Part shown: positions 1 to 6,210 of the stretch, piece by piece
How positions within the stretch are numbered: position 1 is the stretch's first letter
Layout of the letters: every line of letters starts with the position of its first letter
DNA from: Anaerolineae bacterium
GTDB taxonomy: Bacteria; Chloroflexota; Anaerolineae; UBA1429
Length of the DNA: 14,601 bases
Assembly: GCA_007118555.1 (NCBI GenBank)
Contig: SKRJ01000448.1
Span: forward strand, 1-14,601
Reading direction: 5' to 3'
Notes under the pieces: generated by a model
Databases searched by the model: none
Told to the model about the DNA's origin: nothing
Seen by the model: the letters and a program-made list of their open reading frames with translations, nothing else
Position numbers and translations under genes: made by a program

Positions 1-327
1 CTCCTGCAGCAGGATGCCAACAACCACCGGGCCATCCTCGAAGAGTACTCGATCCCGTTCTTGGACGAGATGACCTCGCTGGTTACCGCGACGACCCTGG
101 CCGCCTACTCTTTCTACACCTTTTCGGCGCCCAACCTGCCCCCCAATCATAGCATGATGCTCACGATCCCCTTTGTACTATACGGGATCTTTCGCTACTT
201 GTATCTGATCCATGTGCGCAAACTGGGGGGAGCGCCCGAGGAGATCGTCTTGGGCGACAGGCCGCTGCTGCTCAGCATTGTACTCTGGGCCATGACCGCC
301 GGATTGGTGCTCTACTGGCCCTGGTGA
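1..327 (+). CDS. UbiA-family decaprenyl-phosphate phosphoribosyltransferase, C-terminal part
   Basis: The frame is open from the window edge to TGA, leaving 108 residues of a membrane protein. It looks like the C-terminal third of 5-phosphoribosyl-1-diphosphate:polyprenyl-phosphate phosphoribosyltransferase, a UbiA-superfamily enzyme that moves phosphoribose onto a lipid phosphate at the membrane. Family-like segments visible are EEYSIPFLDEM, a hydrophobic stretch with AAYSFYTFSA, MMLTIPFVLYGIFRYLYL and DRPLLLSIVLW. I see about three membrane helices and a very short tail ending YWPW. The catalytic Asp motifs of the family lie upstream, outside the window. It is the only plus-strand gene and converges on rpsI. 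Family assignment is fairly sure; the exact lipid substrate is not known from this fragment. Confidence 0.8.
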   Translation, partial: LLQQDANNHRAILEEYSIPFLDEMTSLVTATTLAAYSFYTFSAPNLPPNHSMMLTIPFVLYGIFRYLYLIHVRKLGGAPEEIVLGDRPLLLSIVLWAMTAGLVLYWPW

Positions 328-347
328 GCCAGGGTGTAATGCAACAC

Positions 348-375
348 ACGGCAGAGGGCGTACACCCCCTGCCGT
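348..375. terminator. Hairpin between convergent genes, likely bidirectional terminator
   Basis: A perfect 7-bp inverted repeat, ACGGCAG (348-354) with CTGCCGT (369-375), is extended inward by GGG/CCC pairs after one mismatch. It lies 21 nt after the plus-strand stop and 27 nt after the rpsI stop. There is no run of T on either side, so it is not a textbook intrinsic terminator, but its place between two convergent gene ends fits termination of both transcripts. Confidence 0.55.
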
Positions 376-401
376 ATCATGCGCAACGGACCGCGATCCT
401 T

Positions 402-794
402 CTAGCGTTTGGTGTACTGCGGCGCCTTGCGTGCGCGCTTGAGACCCGGCTTTTTGCGCTCCTTGGTGCGCGGATCGCGGGTCAGGTAGCCACCCTCGCG
501 CAGTGCCCGGCGCAGCTCGGGATCTGACTCGACGAGAGCGCGGGCAATGCCGTGGCGGATGGCCCCGGCCTGGCCGGTGATCCCGCCACCACGCACCACC
601 ACCGTAATGCGGAACTTTTCCTCGTTCTCGGTGGCACGGAGCGGCTCCAGGGCATCATTCAGATCCACCTGCCGCGAAAAGTACTCTTCCGCCGGCTTGC
701 CATTGACCACAAACCCCGCCTCGCCCGGGTACAGGCGTACCCTGGCCGAAGCCGACTTGCGCCGACCTGTGCCGTAAAAGTATGTCAACGTCAC
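402..794 (-). CDS. rpsI: 30S ribosomal protein S9
   Basis: A 130-residue protein, the usual length for bacterial S9, which sits in the 30S head and sends its C-terminal tail to the P-site tRNA. Family signatures are GTGRRKSASARV (residues 8-19), GGGITGQAGAIRHGIARAL (69-87) and LTRDPR followed by ERKK (104-115). The basic tail ends in KAPQYTKR, with the conserved terminal Lys-Arg. The start is GTG, preceded by a strong GGGAGGT site about 6 nt upstream. It follows rplM after 35 nt, the standard L13-S9 pair, and is the last gene of the minus-strand cluster before the hairpin at 348-375. Confidence 0.97.
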   Translation of the reverse strand: MTLTYFYGTGRRKSASARVRLYPGEAGFVVNGKPAEEYFSRQVDLNDALEPLRATENEEKFRITVVVRGGGITGQAGAIRHGIARALVESDPELRRALREGGYLTRDPRTKERKKPGLKRARKAPQYTKR

Positions 795-829
795 CTAGCA
801 ACCTCCCACATGGTTTGAATCACCGCTTG

Positions 830-1258
830 TTACAGTTCCAATGGTTGTGGTCTCTGAGCCCCATGGGGGTGCGAGTCCCCCACATACACCTTGAGCTTTT
901 TGAACATGGCGCGGCCCAGCTTGTTCTTGGGCAACATGCCACGCACGGCATGCTCGACCACCCGCTCCGGGTGCGTTTGCAGCATACGCTGGAGCGTGAC
1001 CTCCTTGAGGCCTCCCGGATAGTGCGAGTGCCGGTAATAGATCTTGTCCTGCAGCTTGTTCCCCGTCACCTGCACCTTGTCCGCATTGAGGACGATCACA
1101 AAGTCGCCCACATCCATGCTGGGGGTAAAGGTGGGCTTGTGCTTGCCGCGCAGGATCGTGGCAATGCGGGTCGCCAGACGCCCCAGGTTCTGCCCTTCGG
1201 CATCCACCACAAACCACTCTCGCTCGATGTCACCCTGTTTCACTACATATGTATTCAC
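830..1258 (-). CDS. rplM: 50S ribosomal protein L13
   Basis: A 142-residue L13, one of the early-assembling large-subunit proteins. Recognisable blocks are LGRLAT near residues 25-30, HYPGG (79-83), RGMLPKN (106-112) and KLKVYVG (121-127). Length matches the family. The start is GTG with an AAGGAG site about 10 nt upstream. The 80-nt spacer from truA holds two competing small hairpins immediately 5' of that site. It is followed by rpsI, its usual partner, and the two are probably cotranscribed with truA and the alpha genes upstream. Confidence 0.97.
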   Translation of the reverse strand: MNTYVVKQGDIEREWFVVDAEGQNLGRLATRIATILRGKHKPTFTPSMDVGDFVIVLNADKVQVTGNKLQDKIYYRHSHYPGGLKEVTLQRMLQTHPERVVEHAVRGMLPKNKLGRAMFKKLKVYVGDSHPHGAQRPQPLEL

Positions 1259-1274
1259 TCTTTGGTCACTCCTT

Positions 1275-1295
1275 CCGCCTCTGGCGGCTTGCCGC
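1275..1295 (-). promoter_or_regulatory. Competing hairpins directly 5' of the rplM ribosome binding site
   Basis: Read as minus-strand RNA, the sequence holds GCGGC-AA-GCCGC and then CCGCC-AGA-GGCGG. The two stems share bases, so only one can form. The second ends right against the AAGGAG site of rplM at 1269-1274. The arrangement could modulate access to the L13 start, but the stems are short and no regulator is known from the sequence. Confidence 0.3.
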
Positions 1296-1338
1296 TCTGC
1301 GTATGCAGCGCTCTGCCCGAGCTCTGCCTATCTCCTGC

Positions 1339-2109
1339 TCACGATCCATACTCTACATGCCAGAGCGACAACCCGCAGGCTGCCGCCGGAGGGCTGGCCC
1401 GGCGTATATCTCGCGCTTCGAGTATGTCGGCGAACGCAGCGGGGGCACAGACCCCTGCCCCTACGTCCAGCAGCGTGCCTACGATGCGCCGTACCATACC
1501 CCGTAAAAAGCCATTGGCCACGATGCGAAACTCGCCCATCTCGATCGTCTGCCCGCAACCCCAGGGCAACGATCGCTGGCGCCAACTCGCCTTATAGACG
1601 GTACGAATGGTGCCCTCTCCGGTGGGCGCCTGCCCAAACGCTGCAAAGTCCGCCTCACGGACCAGCAACGCCGATGCCTGCTCCATCGCTGCCCACCCCA
1701 CCGGCTGCGCCAGGTGGAGGGCGTGACGATCCAGCAGTGGCTCCCGAACGGGCGCGATATACAGTTTGTAACGGTACTCGCGGCTCGTGGCGCTAAAGCG
1801 CGCATGGAACCGCTCGGGCGCGACGGCGCTCTTGCGCACAGCGATGTCTTTCGGCAGCAGCGCGTTCATCCCTCGCTGCAGATCCTCTATCGAGTGGCGC
1901 CACTCGGCCTGAAAGGTGATCACCTGGCCCTGGGCATGCACCCCGGCGTCGGTCCTGCCGGCCCCGTGCACCCGCACGGGCGTTGTGGTCAGGCGGGCCA
2001 AGGCCTCTTCCAGTGCGCCCTGAATGGTAGGGCGATCCACCTGAATCTGAAAACCGCTGTAGGCCGTGCCGTCATAGGCGACGGTCATGCAATAGTTGCG
2101 TGCGCCCAC
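1339..2109 (-). CDS. truA: tRNA pseudouridine(38-40) synthase TruA
   Basis: A 256-residue enzyme that isomerises uridines 38-40 of tRNA anticodon stems to pseudouridine. The family signature is clear: AYDGTAYSGFQ near residues 11-21, and GAGRTDAGVHA at about 49-59 carrying the catalytic Asp54. The conserved TSREYRYKLY block follows in the middle of the protein, and a C-terminal FLRGMVRRIVGTLLDVG stretch is also typical. The start is GTG. The Met at residue 8 would cut into the first strand, so the longer form is preferred. It sits between rplQ (23 nt upstream) and rplM, a common order in Gram-positive and Chloroflexota-type clusters. Confidence 0.95.
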   Translation of the reverse strand: MGARNYCMTVAYDGTAYSGFQIQVDRPTIQGALEEALARLTTTPVRVHGAGRTDAGVHAQGQVITFQAEWRHSIEDLQRGMNALLPKDIAVRKSAVAPERFHARFSATSREYRYKLYIAPVREPLLDRHALHLAQPVGWAAMEQASALLVREADFAAFGQAPTGEGTIRTVYKASWRQRSLPWGCGQTIEMGEFRIVANGFLRGMVRRIVGTLLDVGAGVCAPAAFADILEARDIRRASPPAAACGLSLWHVEYGS

Positions 2110-2132
2110 ACTGCCTCAGCCCCTTTGTAGGC

Positions 2133-2510
2133 CTAGACCCACTCCAAGATCGCCATCTCGGCGTTGTCGCCCTTGCGCGGCTCCAGATCCAGGACACGCG
2201 TGTACCCACCCGTACGATCGGTATAGCGCGGTGCGATCTCGTCAAACAGCTTGCCAACCAACTGGCGACTTCCCAGTTCCACAGCGGCCAGCCGGCGCTC
2301 GTGCACATCGTGCCCGTCGGCCTCGCGCTTTTCGATGCCTTGCTTGGCGATGGTGATCAGCCGCTCGGCGTCGCTCCGGACGAACAGCGCCTTGGCCTTG
2401 GTCGTACGGATCTGCTCATGCTCGACCAATGCCCTCACCAGGTTCCTGCGTAGTGCTTTGCGATGTGCCGTATCGCGCCCCAGGCGGCGGCCGGCTACAC
2501 GGTGTCTCAT
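2133..2510 (-). CDS. rplQ: 50S ribosomal protein L17
   Basis: A 125-residue L17, which lies near the polypeptide exit tunnel. Family motifs are MRHRVAGRRLGRDTAHRKAL at the start and LVEHEQIRTTKAKA around residues 28-41. A conserved C-terminal block includes DRTGGYTRV and, after it, AEMAILEWV. The start is ATG with AAGAGGT 8 nt upstream. It follows rpoA after 61 nt, as in nearly all alpha operons, and precedes truA by 23 nt. Nothing is unusual in the protein. Confidence 0.97.
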   Translation of the reverse strand: MRHRVAGRRLGRDTAHRKALRRNLVRALVEHEQIRTTKAKALFVRSDAERLITIAKQGIEKREADGHDVHERRLAAVELGSRQLVGKLFDEIAPRYTDRTGGYTRVLDLEPRKGDNAEMAILEWV

Positions 2511-2545
2511 GATTCGCTACCTCTTGATGGATATGTGCTGCATGT

Positions 2546-2560
2546 CCACACATAGTGTGG
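2546..2560 (-). promoter_or_regulatory. Small hairpin in the rpoA-rplQ gap
   Basis: A 6-bp inverted repeat, CCACAC (2546-2551) and GTGTGG (2555-2560), with a 3-nt loop lies 36-50 nt before the rplQ start. In the minus-strand RNA a run of six U residues comes before the stem rather than after it, so this is not a terminator. Its role is unknown; RNA processing or pausing between rpoA and rplQ is possible. Confidence 0.3.
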
Positions 2561-2571
2561 GTGCAAAAAAG

Positions 2572-3519
2572 CTAGTCAACCTCATAGTCTTCGGGCAGGA
2601 AATGATTCTCTTTGAGCCGCATGATCAGCTCATCCAGCGACTTGCGCCCAAAGTTACGGATGGCCAGCATTTCATCGGCCCCTTTGCTCAGCCGCTCCAT
2701 CACGTCGCCGACGCTGGTGATGTTCGCCCTCTTGAGACAGTTGTAGGCCCGCACGGCCAGATCCAGTTCCTCAATGGGCACATCGTACAGCTCCGAGACA
2801 GGCCCTTCTTCCTCTTCGGGCTCCAAGGTCACCGGCTCGATCTCTGAGAATTCAGAGACCGGCACCAGGTGTTGCACGAGAATCTGGGCCGCGCGGGTAA
2901 GCGCGTCCGCCGGACGAACGGTGCCATCCGTCCAGATTTCGAGCTTGAGCAGATCATAGTCGGTGATCTGCTCGATGCGCGCCGGCTCCACGTGATGAGC
3001 CACCTTGCTCACAGGGCTGAACACGGCATCCACCGGGATCTCTCCGATTGGCAGCCCCTGATGGTTCTCGGCCGGCCCGAAACCCACCCCGCGCTCCACC
3101 TTGAGCTCGATCTCCAGATCCGAGTCAAGGGTATCCAGCGTCAGGAGCTGGAGCTCGGGATTGATGATGTCAATGTCTGCAGGCGCCTCGATATCGCCCG
3201 CCGTGACCACGCTCTTGCCCCGGGCCGAAACGCGCATATGCACCGGCTCATCGGTGTGCGCGATCATGCGTAGCTGCTTGAGATTCAGGAGCAGCATGGT
3301 CATATCTTCTTTGGCGCCGGGGATCGAGGTGAACTCGTGCGGCACGCCTGATACGCGCACCGACGTGACGGCCGCTCCCGGCAAGGAAGCGAGCAACACG
3401 CGCCTCAGCGCGACGCCCAGAGTGATGCCATAGCCGCGCGACATGGGACCAATGGCAAAGCTCCCATAGTTCTGCGTTGCCGCCTCGACTTCTATTCTTG
3501 GTAGTACTTGGTGCAGCAA
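2572..3519 (-). CDS. rpoA: DNA-directed RNA polymerase subunit alpha
   Basis: A 315-residue alpha subunit, close to the usual length. The N-terminal dimerisation and assembly domain spans about residues 1-228 and includes SRGYGITLGVALRRVLLASLPG (starting at 28) and a GVPHEF block. An acidic linker (EPEEEEGP, 233-240) leads to the C-terminal domain at about 245-315. There R257, N260, C261 and the G291/K293 pair in FGRKSLDE match the DNA-contacting residues R265, N268, C269, G296 and K298 of the E. coli protein. The start is TTG, supported by AAGGAGGG about 6 nt upstream; no ATG is nearby. It lies 94 nt after rpsD with a 9-bp hairpin in the gap. Confidence 0.97.
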   Translation of the reverse strand: MLHQVLPRIEVEAATQNYGSFAIGPMSRGYGITLGVALRRVLLASLPGAAVTSVRVSGVPHEFTSIPGAKEDMTMLLLNLKQLRMIAHTDEPVHMRVSARGKSVVTAGDIEAPADIDIINPELQLLTLDTLDSDLEIELKVERGVGFGPAENHQGLPIGEIPVDAVFSPVSKVAHHVEPARIEQITDYDLLKLEIWTDGTVRPADALTRAAQILVQHLVPVSEFSEIEPVTLEPEEEEGPVSELYDVPIEELDLAVRAYNCLKRANITSVGDVMERLSKGADEMLAIRNFGRKSLDELIMRLKENHFLPEDYEVD

Positions 3520-3541
3520 GGGAAACCCTCCTTATCTGCTC

Positions 3542-3580
3542 GGCGCCCCACCGAGCCCAATATACAGGCGATGGGGCGCC
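3542..3580 (-). promoter_or_regulatory. GC-rich hairpin in the rpsD-rpoA gap
   Basis: GGCGCCCCA (3542-3550) and TGGGGCGCC (3572-3580) form a perfect 9-bp stem around a 21-nt loop, which can itself form a GCC/GGC mini-stem. The structure ends about 9 nt before the rpoA ribosome binding site. There is no downstream U tract, so termination is unlikely; a translational or RNA-stability element for rpoA is more likely. Confidence 0.45.
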
Positions 3581-3613
3581 CTGGTTCTATCTGTTCCCGC
3601 TTGGCGGCTCCCG

Positions 3614-4249
3614 CTACCGCGAGTAGTACTCGACCACGAGCTGCTCGTTGACAGAGATGTCCACATGCTCGCGGCTGGGTAGCGCGACCACCGTGGCAGC
3701 CATCTCGTCGGCACGAAGCGATAGCCAACTGGGCACCGACTGGTGCTCCAGCACCTCGCGCACCTCGGCAAAGTATGCATTGCCACGGCTACGCTCGCGC
3801 ACCCGGATCTCGTCGCCCACATCCACGATCGCCGAGGGGGCGTCGGTCTTGCGGCCGTTGAGATCGATGTGCCCATGCGCCACGAGCTGACGCGCCTGCG
3901 CCCGCGACTCGGCCAAGCCCATCCGATAGACCACGTTATCCAGGCGGCGCTCCAAAATGCTCAGCAGGTTGGCGCCCGTCTGGCCGCGCATGCGCTCGGC
4001 CAGCTCATAGTGGCGACGGAACTGCCGCTCGAGCACGCCATAGATCCGACGCAGACGCTGCTTTTCGCGCAACTGCTGCCCATAGTCCGAGACCTGCCGG
4101 CGGAACTGGGCTTGACGCCCATGATCGCCTGGGGGAAAGGCGCGCCGCTCGATGGCGCACTTGGGCGAGAGGCACCGCGAGCCCTTGAGAAAGAGCTTGG
4201 TTCCTTCACGCCGGCATTGCTTGCAGACCGAATCTCGATATCTAGCCAT
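3614..4249 (-). CDS. rpsD: 30S ribosomal protein S4 (zinc-binding form)
   Basis: A 211-residue S4, a primary 16S rRNA-binding assembly protein and a known autoregulator in other bacteria. The N-terminus carries four cysteines, C9, C12, C26 and C31, the zinc-binding form. The S4 RNA-binding domain is seen as RRLDNVVYRMGLAESRAQARQ and then VAHGHIDLNGRKTD. The start is the ATG at 4249, which has AGGAGG 4 nt before it; the TTG one codon upstream is too close to that site. A 199-nt gap with several hairpins separates it from rpsK, while rpoA follows after 94 nt. That spacing suggests rpsD-rpoA-rplQ may have its own control point. Confidence 0.97.
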   Translation of the reverse strand: MARYRDSVCKQCRREGTKLFLKGSRCLSPKCAIERRAFPPGDHGRQAQFRRQVSDYGQQLREKQRLRRIYGVLERQFRRHYELAERMRGQTGANLLSILERRLDNVVYRMGLAESRAQARQLVAHGHIDLNGRKTDAPSAIVDVGDEIRVRERSRGNAYFAEVREVLEHQSVPSWLSLRADEMAATVVALPSREHVDISVNEQLVVEYYSR

Positions 4250-4278
4250 CAATCCTCCTGTGATTGCCGATCCACGCC

Positions 4279-4429
4279 GGACGAGCCCTTGCTCTCCGGT
4301 CGTCCATCGGTAGCGGGTTTACATCTGATATCGGGGCGGGGCTAGAGCCCCAACGTCGTCCCCGCAGCCCCTGTTTGCCATGATGCATCCAGACACACGC
4401 GATGCCCGGGCTGGTGCCCTGAGGCATCG
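4279..4429 (-). promoter_or_regulatory. Structured leader candidate upstream of rpsD
   Basis: The 199-nt rpsK-rpsD gap (4253-4450) holds at least three inverted repeats. In RNA order the first is CGATGCC/GGCATCG (4400-4429), with an inner GGGC/GCCC stem and a tetraloop. The second is GGGGC/GCCCC (4338-4351), which competes with a longer pairing of 4333-4341 to 4360-4371. The third is GGACGA/TCGTCC (4279-4305). None is followed by a U tract. S4 regulates its own operon through structured mRNA in E. coli and Bacillus, so an S4-responsive leader is a reasonable guess, but nothing here proves binding. Confidence 0.45.
4325..4353 (-). promoter_or_regulatory. Weak promoter-like pair before rpsD
   Basis: On the minus strand TTGGGG (4348-4353) and TATCAG (4325-4330) are exactly 17 nt apart, matching the sigma70 consensus at 3 and 4 of 6 bases. 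It would give a leader of about 70 nt carrying the GGACGA/TCGTCC hairpin. The match is weak and overlaps the GGGGC/GCCCC stem. Confidence 0.22.
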
Positions 4430-4451
4430 TGCACAACCAAAGCTCGAACGC

Positions 4452-4844
4452 TTAGATGCGACGCTTCTTGGGCGGTCGGCAGCCGTTATGGGGAATGGGT
4501 GTGATGTCCGTAATCGAGCGTACATGCAGTCCAGAGGCCTGCAATTGACGCAGAACGGCCTCGCGCCCGGGCCCCGGGCCCTTGACCAACACATCCACAT
4601 CGCGCATGCCCATATCCATGGCCGTTCGGCTCACCGCAGAGGCAGCGGACTGGGCCGCGAACGGCGTGCTCTTGCGCGAGCCGCGGAAATCCTGCCCTGC
4701 GCTGCGCCACGTCAGTACGTTGCCATCCGGATCGGTGACCGTGATGATCGTATTGTTGAATGTTGCCTGAATATAGACACGCCCACGCGGCACATTCCGC
4801 CGTTCGCGTCGCGGTGTACGCCCTCTTGTCCTTCTTCGACCCAT
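4452..4844 (-). CDS. rpsK: 30S ribosomal protein S11
   Basis: A 130-residue S11, part of the 30S platform. Signatures are YIQATFNNT (24-32), KGPGPGRE (88-95) and the C-terminal [12 protein letters not shown] (118-129), whose Asn-Gly is the site of isoaspartate formation in some bacteria. Length and ends are ordinary. The ATG start has GGGAGGT about 10 nt upstream. It follows rpsM by 24 nt, the invariant S13-S11 pair, but is separated from rpsD by an unusually long structured gap. Confidence 0.97.
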   Translation of the reverse strand: MGRRRTRGRTPRRERRNVPRGRVYIQATFNNTIITVTDPDGNVLTWRSAGQDFRGSRKSTPFAAQSAASAVSRTAMDMGMRDVDVLVKGPGPGREAVLRQLQASGLHVRSITDITPIPHNGCRPPKKRRI

Positions 4845-4868
4845 TACGGTGAGACCTCCCTCTTATCT

Positions 4869-5252
4869 CTACTTCTTGTCACGGGTACGCTTGCGGCCCG
4901 CGACGGTACGCGGCCGGCCGCGCCGGGTGCGCGCGTTCGTCTTGGTGCGCTGTCCGCGTACAGGCAGGTTGCGCCGATGGCGCATGCCCCGATAGCTGCC
5001 AATATCCACCAGACGCTTGATGTTCATTGCGACTTCGCGGCGCAGGTCACCCTCCACCACATAGTCCTGCCCAATGACCTCGCGCAAGCGCGCGGTCTCG
5101 GCCTCGGTCAGATCGCGTCCGCGGGTGTCCGGGCTGATATTGGTCTTGTCGAGGATTGCCTGGCTGCGGGTGAGCCCGATGCCATAGATATAGGTCAGTC
5201 CTACCTCGACGCGCTTTTCATTCGGTATGTCAACTCCTGCGATACGTGGCAT
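4869..5252 (-). CDS. rpsM: 30S ribosomal protein S13
   Basis: A 127-residue S13 of the 30S head, which touches the P-site tRNA and the B1 intersubunit bridge. Motifs are [10 protein letters not shown] at the start, [11 protein letters not shown] (21-31), [20 protein letters not shown] (86-104) and NARTRRG (106-112), then a basic tail. The frame is open for 38 more codons upstream, but that stretch overlaps rpmJ in another frame and is not S13-like. The ATG at 5252 has AGGAGG about 5 nt before it and gives the family N-terminus. It follows rpmJ by 31 nt. Confidence 0.97.
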   Translation of the reverse strand: MPRIAGVDIPNEKRVEVGLTYIYGIGLTRSQAILDKTNISPDTRGRDLTEAETARLREVIGQDYVVEGDLRREVAMNIKRLVDIGSYRGMRHRRNLPVRGQRTKTNARTRRGRPRTVAGRKRTRDKK

Positions 5253-5283
5253 AAGATCCTCCTGGAATGCCCGTGTTCTTGTA

Positions 5284-5397
5284 CTATCCCTGCCGCTGCT
5301 TGTGGCGTGGATTCTCGCAGATGATCCGCACGACACCGCGCCGGCGGATGATCTTGCACTTTTCACATCTCTTTTTCACCGAAGGCTTTACTTTCAT
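5284..5397 (-). CDS. rpmJ: 50S ribosomal protein L36 (zinc-binding form)
   Basis: A 37-codon gene, too short for most ORF cutoffs, encoding the smallest ribosomal protein. It begins [14 protein letters not shown] and ends with PRHKQRQG, an ordinary bacterial L36. Its zinc ligands C11, C14, C27 and H32 are all present, so it is the zinc-dependent form. The ATG overlaps the TGA of map in an ATGA junction, and GAGGAGG lies inside the end of map, so the two are translationally coupled. infA, which often sits between map and rpmJ, is absent here. Confidence 0.97.
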   Translation of the reverse strand: MKVKPSVKKRCEKCKIIRRRGVVRIICENPRHKQRQG

Positions 5398-6176
5398 CTT
5401 GCTTCCTCCTCAGGGCCCTGAACCGGCACCTGCGTCAGTATCTGGGCGCCGTTCTTGGTTACTGTTAGCGTATGTTCATAGTGGGCCGAAGGCGAGCCAT
5501 CGGCCGTTACAACGGTCCAGCCATCCTCGAGCACCCGGGTGGCATAGCCGCCGAGGGTCAGCATCGGTTCGAGGCAAAAGGTCATCCCCTCGCGCAGGCG
5601 CAGGCCCACGTCCGGAGGCCCCCAGTTGCTGATGCGGGGCGGCTCGTGCATGGCGCGGCCAATACCGTGGCCTCCATACTCGCGCACCACTTCGCACCCA
5701 GCGGCGCGGGCCGCTCTCTCGATGGCGTGAGAGACATCTCCCATACGCCGTCCGGCGCGCACCGCCGCCATGCCCGCCTCGAGCGCGGCTTGCGTCGCGT
5801 GCATGAGCATCCGTAACTCTGGCTGGATCTCGCCCACGGCGATGGTGATGGCGGCATCCCCATGATATCCCTGCCAGATGGCGCCCACATCGATGCTGAT
5901 GATATCGCCCTCGTTCAGACGACGCTCGCCCGGAATCCCGTGCACGATCTCCTCGTTGATCGAGGCACAGATCGTGGCCGGAAAGCCGAGATACCCTTTG
6001 AACGAAGGGACACCCCCCAGGTCGCGGATCATTGTCTCTGCGACTGCATCCAGAGACCCTGTGGTGACCCCGGGCGCCACAAGGCGCTCCATCTCTTGTA
6101 ACACCTGCGCCACAATGCCACCGGCCGTTCGCATTGTGGCCAGCTCTTGCTCGGAACGCCTTGGAACCATGCCCAT
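5394..6176 (-). CDS. map: Type I methionine aminopeptidase
   Basis: A 260-residue enzyme that removes the initiator methionine from new proteins in the cytosol. The pita-bread fold residues are complete: H79 in EIVHGIPG, metal ligands D96 (SIDVG), D107 (YHGDAA), H170 (GGHGIG), E203 (CLEPML) and E234 (HYEHTL). There is no N-terminal zinc-finger extension. The start at 6176 ([11 protein letters not shown]) has no Shine-Dalgarno sequence; the ATG two codons later also lacks one. A consensus promoter immediately upstream would begin transcription at or near the ATG, so map may be read from a leaderless mRNA. Its stop overlaps the rpmJ start. Confidence 0.96.
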   Translation of the reverse strand: MGMVPRRSEQELATMRTAGGIVAQVLQEMERLVAPGVTTGSLDAVAETMIRDLGGVPSFKGYLGFPATICASINEEIVHGIPGERRLNEGDIISIDVGAIWQGYHGDAAITIAVGEIQPELRMLMHATQAALEAGMAAVRAGRRMGDVSHAIERAARAAGCEVVREYGGHGIGRAMHEPPRISNWGPPDVGLRLREGMTFCLEPMLTLGGYATRVLEDGWTVVTADGSPSAHYEHTLTVTKNGAQILTQVPVQGPEEEAR

Positions 6177-6181
6177 CAGAT

Positions 6182-6210
6182 ATTCTAGAGTTTCTTGACG
6201 TTTATGTCAA
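6182..6210 (-). promoter_or_regulatory. Consensus sigma70-type promoter between adk and map
   Basis: On the minus strand, TTGACA (6205-6210, a perfect -35) and TAGAAT (6182-6187, 5 of 6 for the -10) are exactly 17 nt apart. The -35 box directly follows the TAA of adk. The expected start of transcription, 6 to 7 nt after the -10 box, falls at about 6175-6176, on the ATG of map. An inverted repeat TTGAC-N6-GTCAA (6195-6210) overlaps the -35 box and the spacer. This would give the map-rpmJ-rpsM-rpsK genes their own transcript. Confidence 0.75.

Noticed and set aside
4348..4371. Three G tracts on the minus strand as a possible G-quadruplex
   Set aside because: There is no suitable fourth tract within a normal loop distance, and the tracts have complementary C tracts nearby that favour hairpins.
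4242..4436. A 64-codon minus-strand frame in the rpsK-rpsD gap
   Set aside because: It overlaps the rpsD start, has no recognisable motif, and the DNA is better explained by inverted repeats.
3743..5324. Long plus-strand frames of 200 and 314 codons opposite rpsD, rpsK and rpsM
   Set aside because: They overlap well-identified ribosomal protein genes and show no family motif; GC-rich antisense frames explain them.
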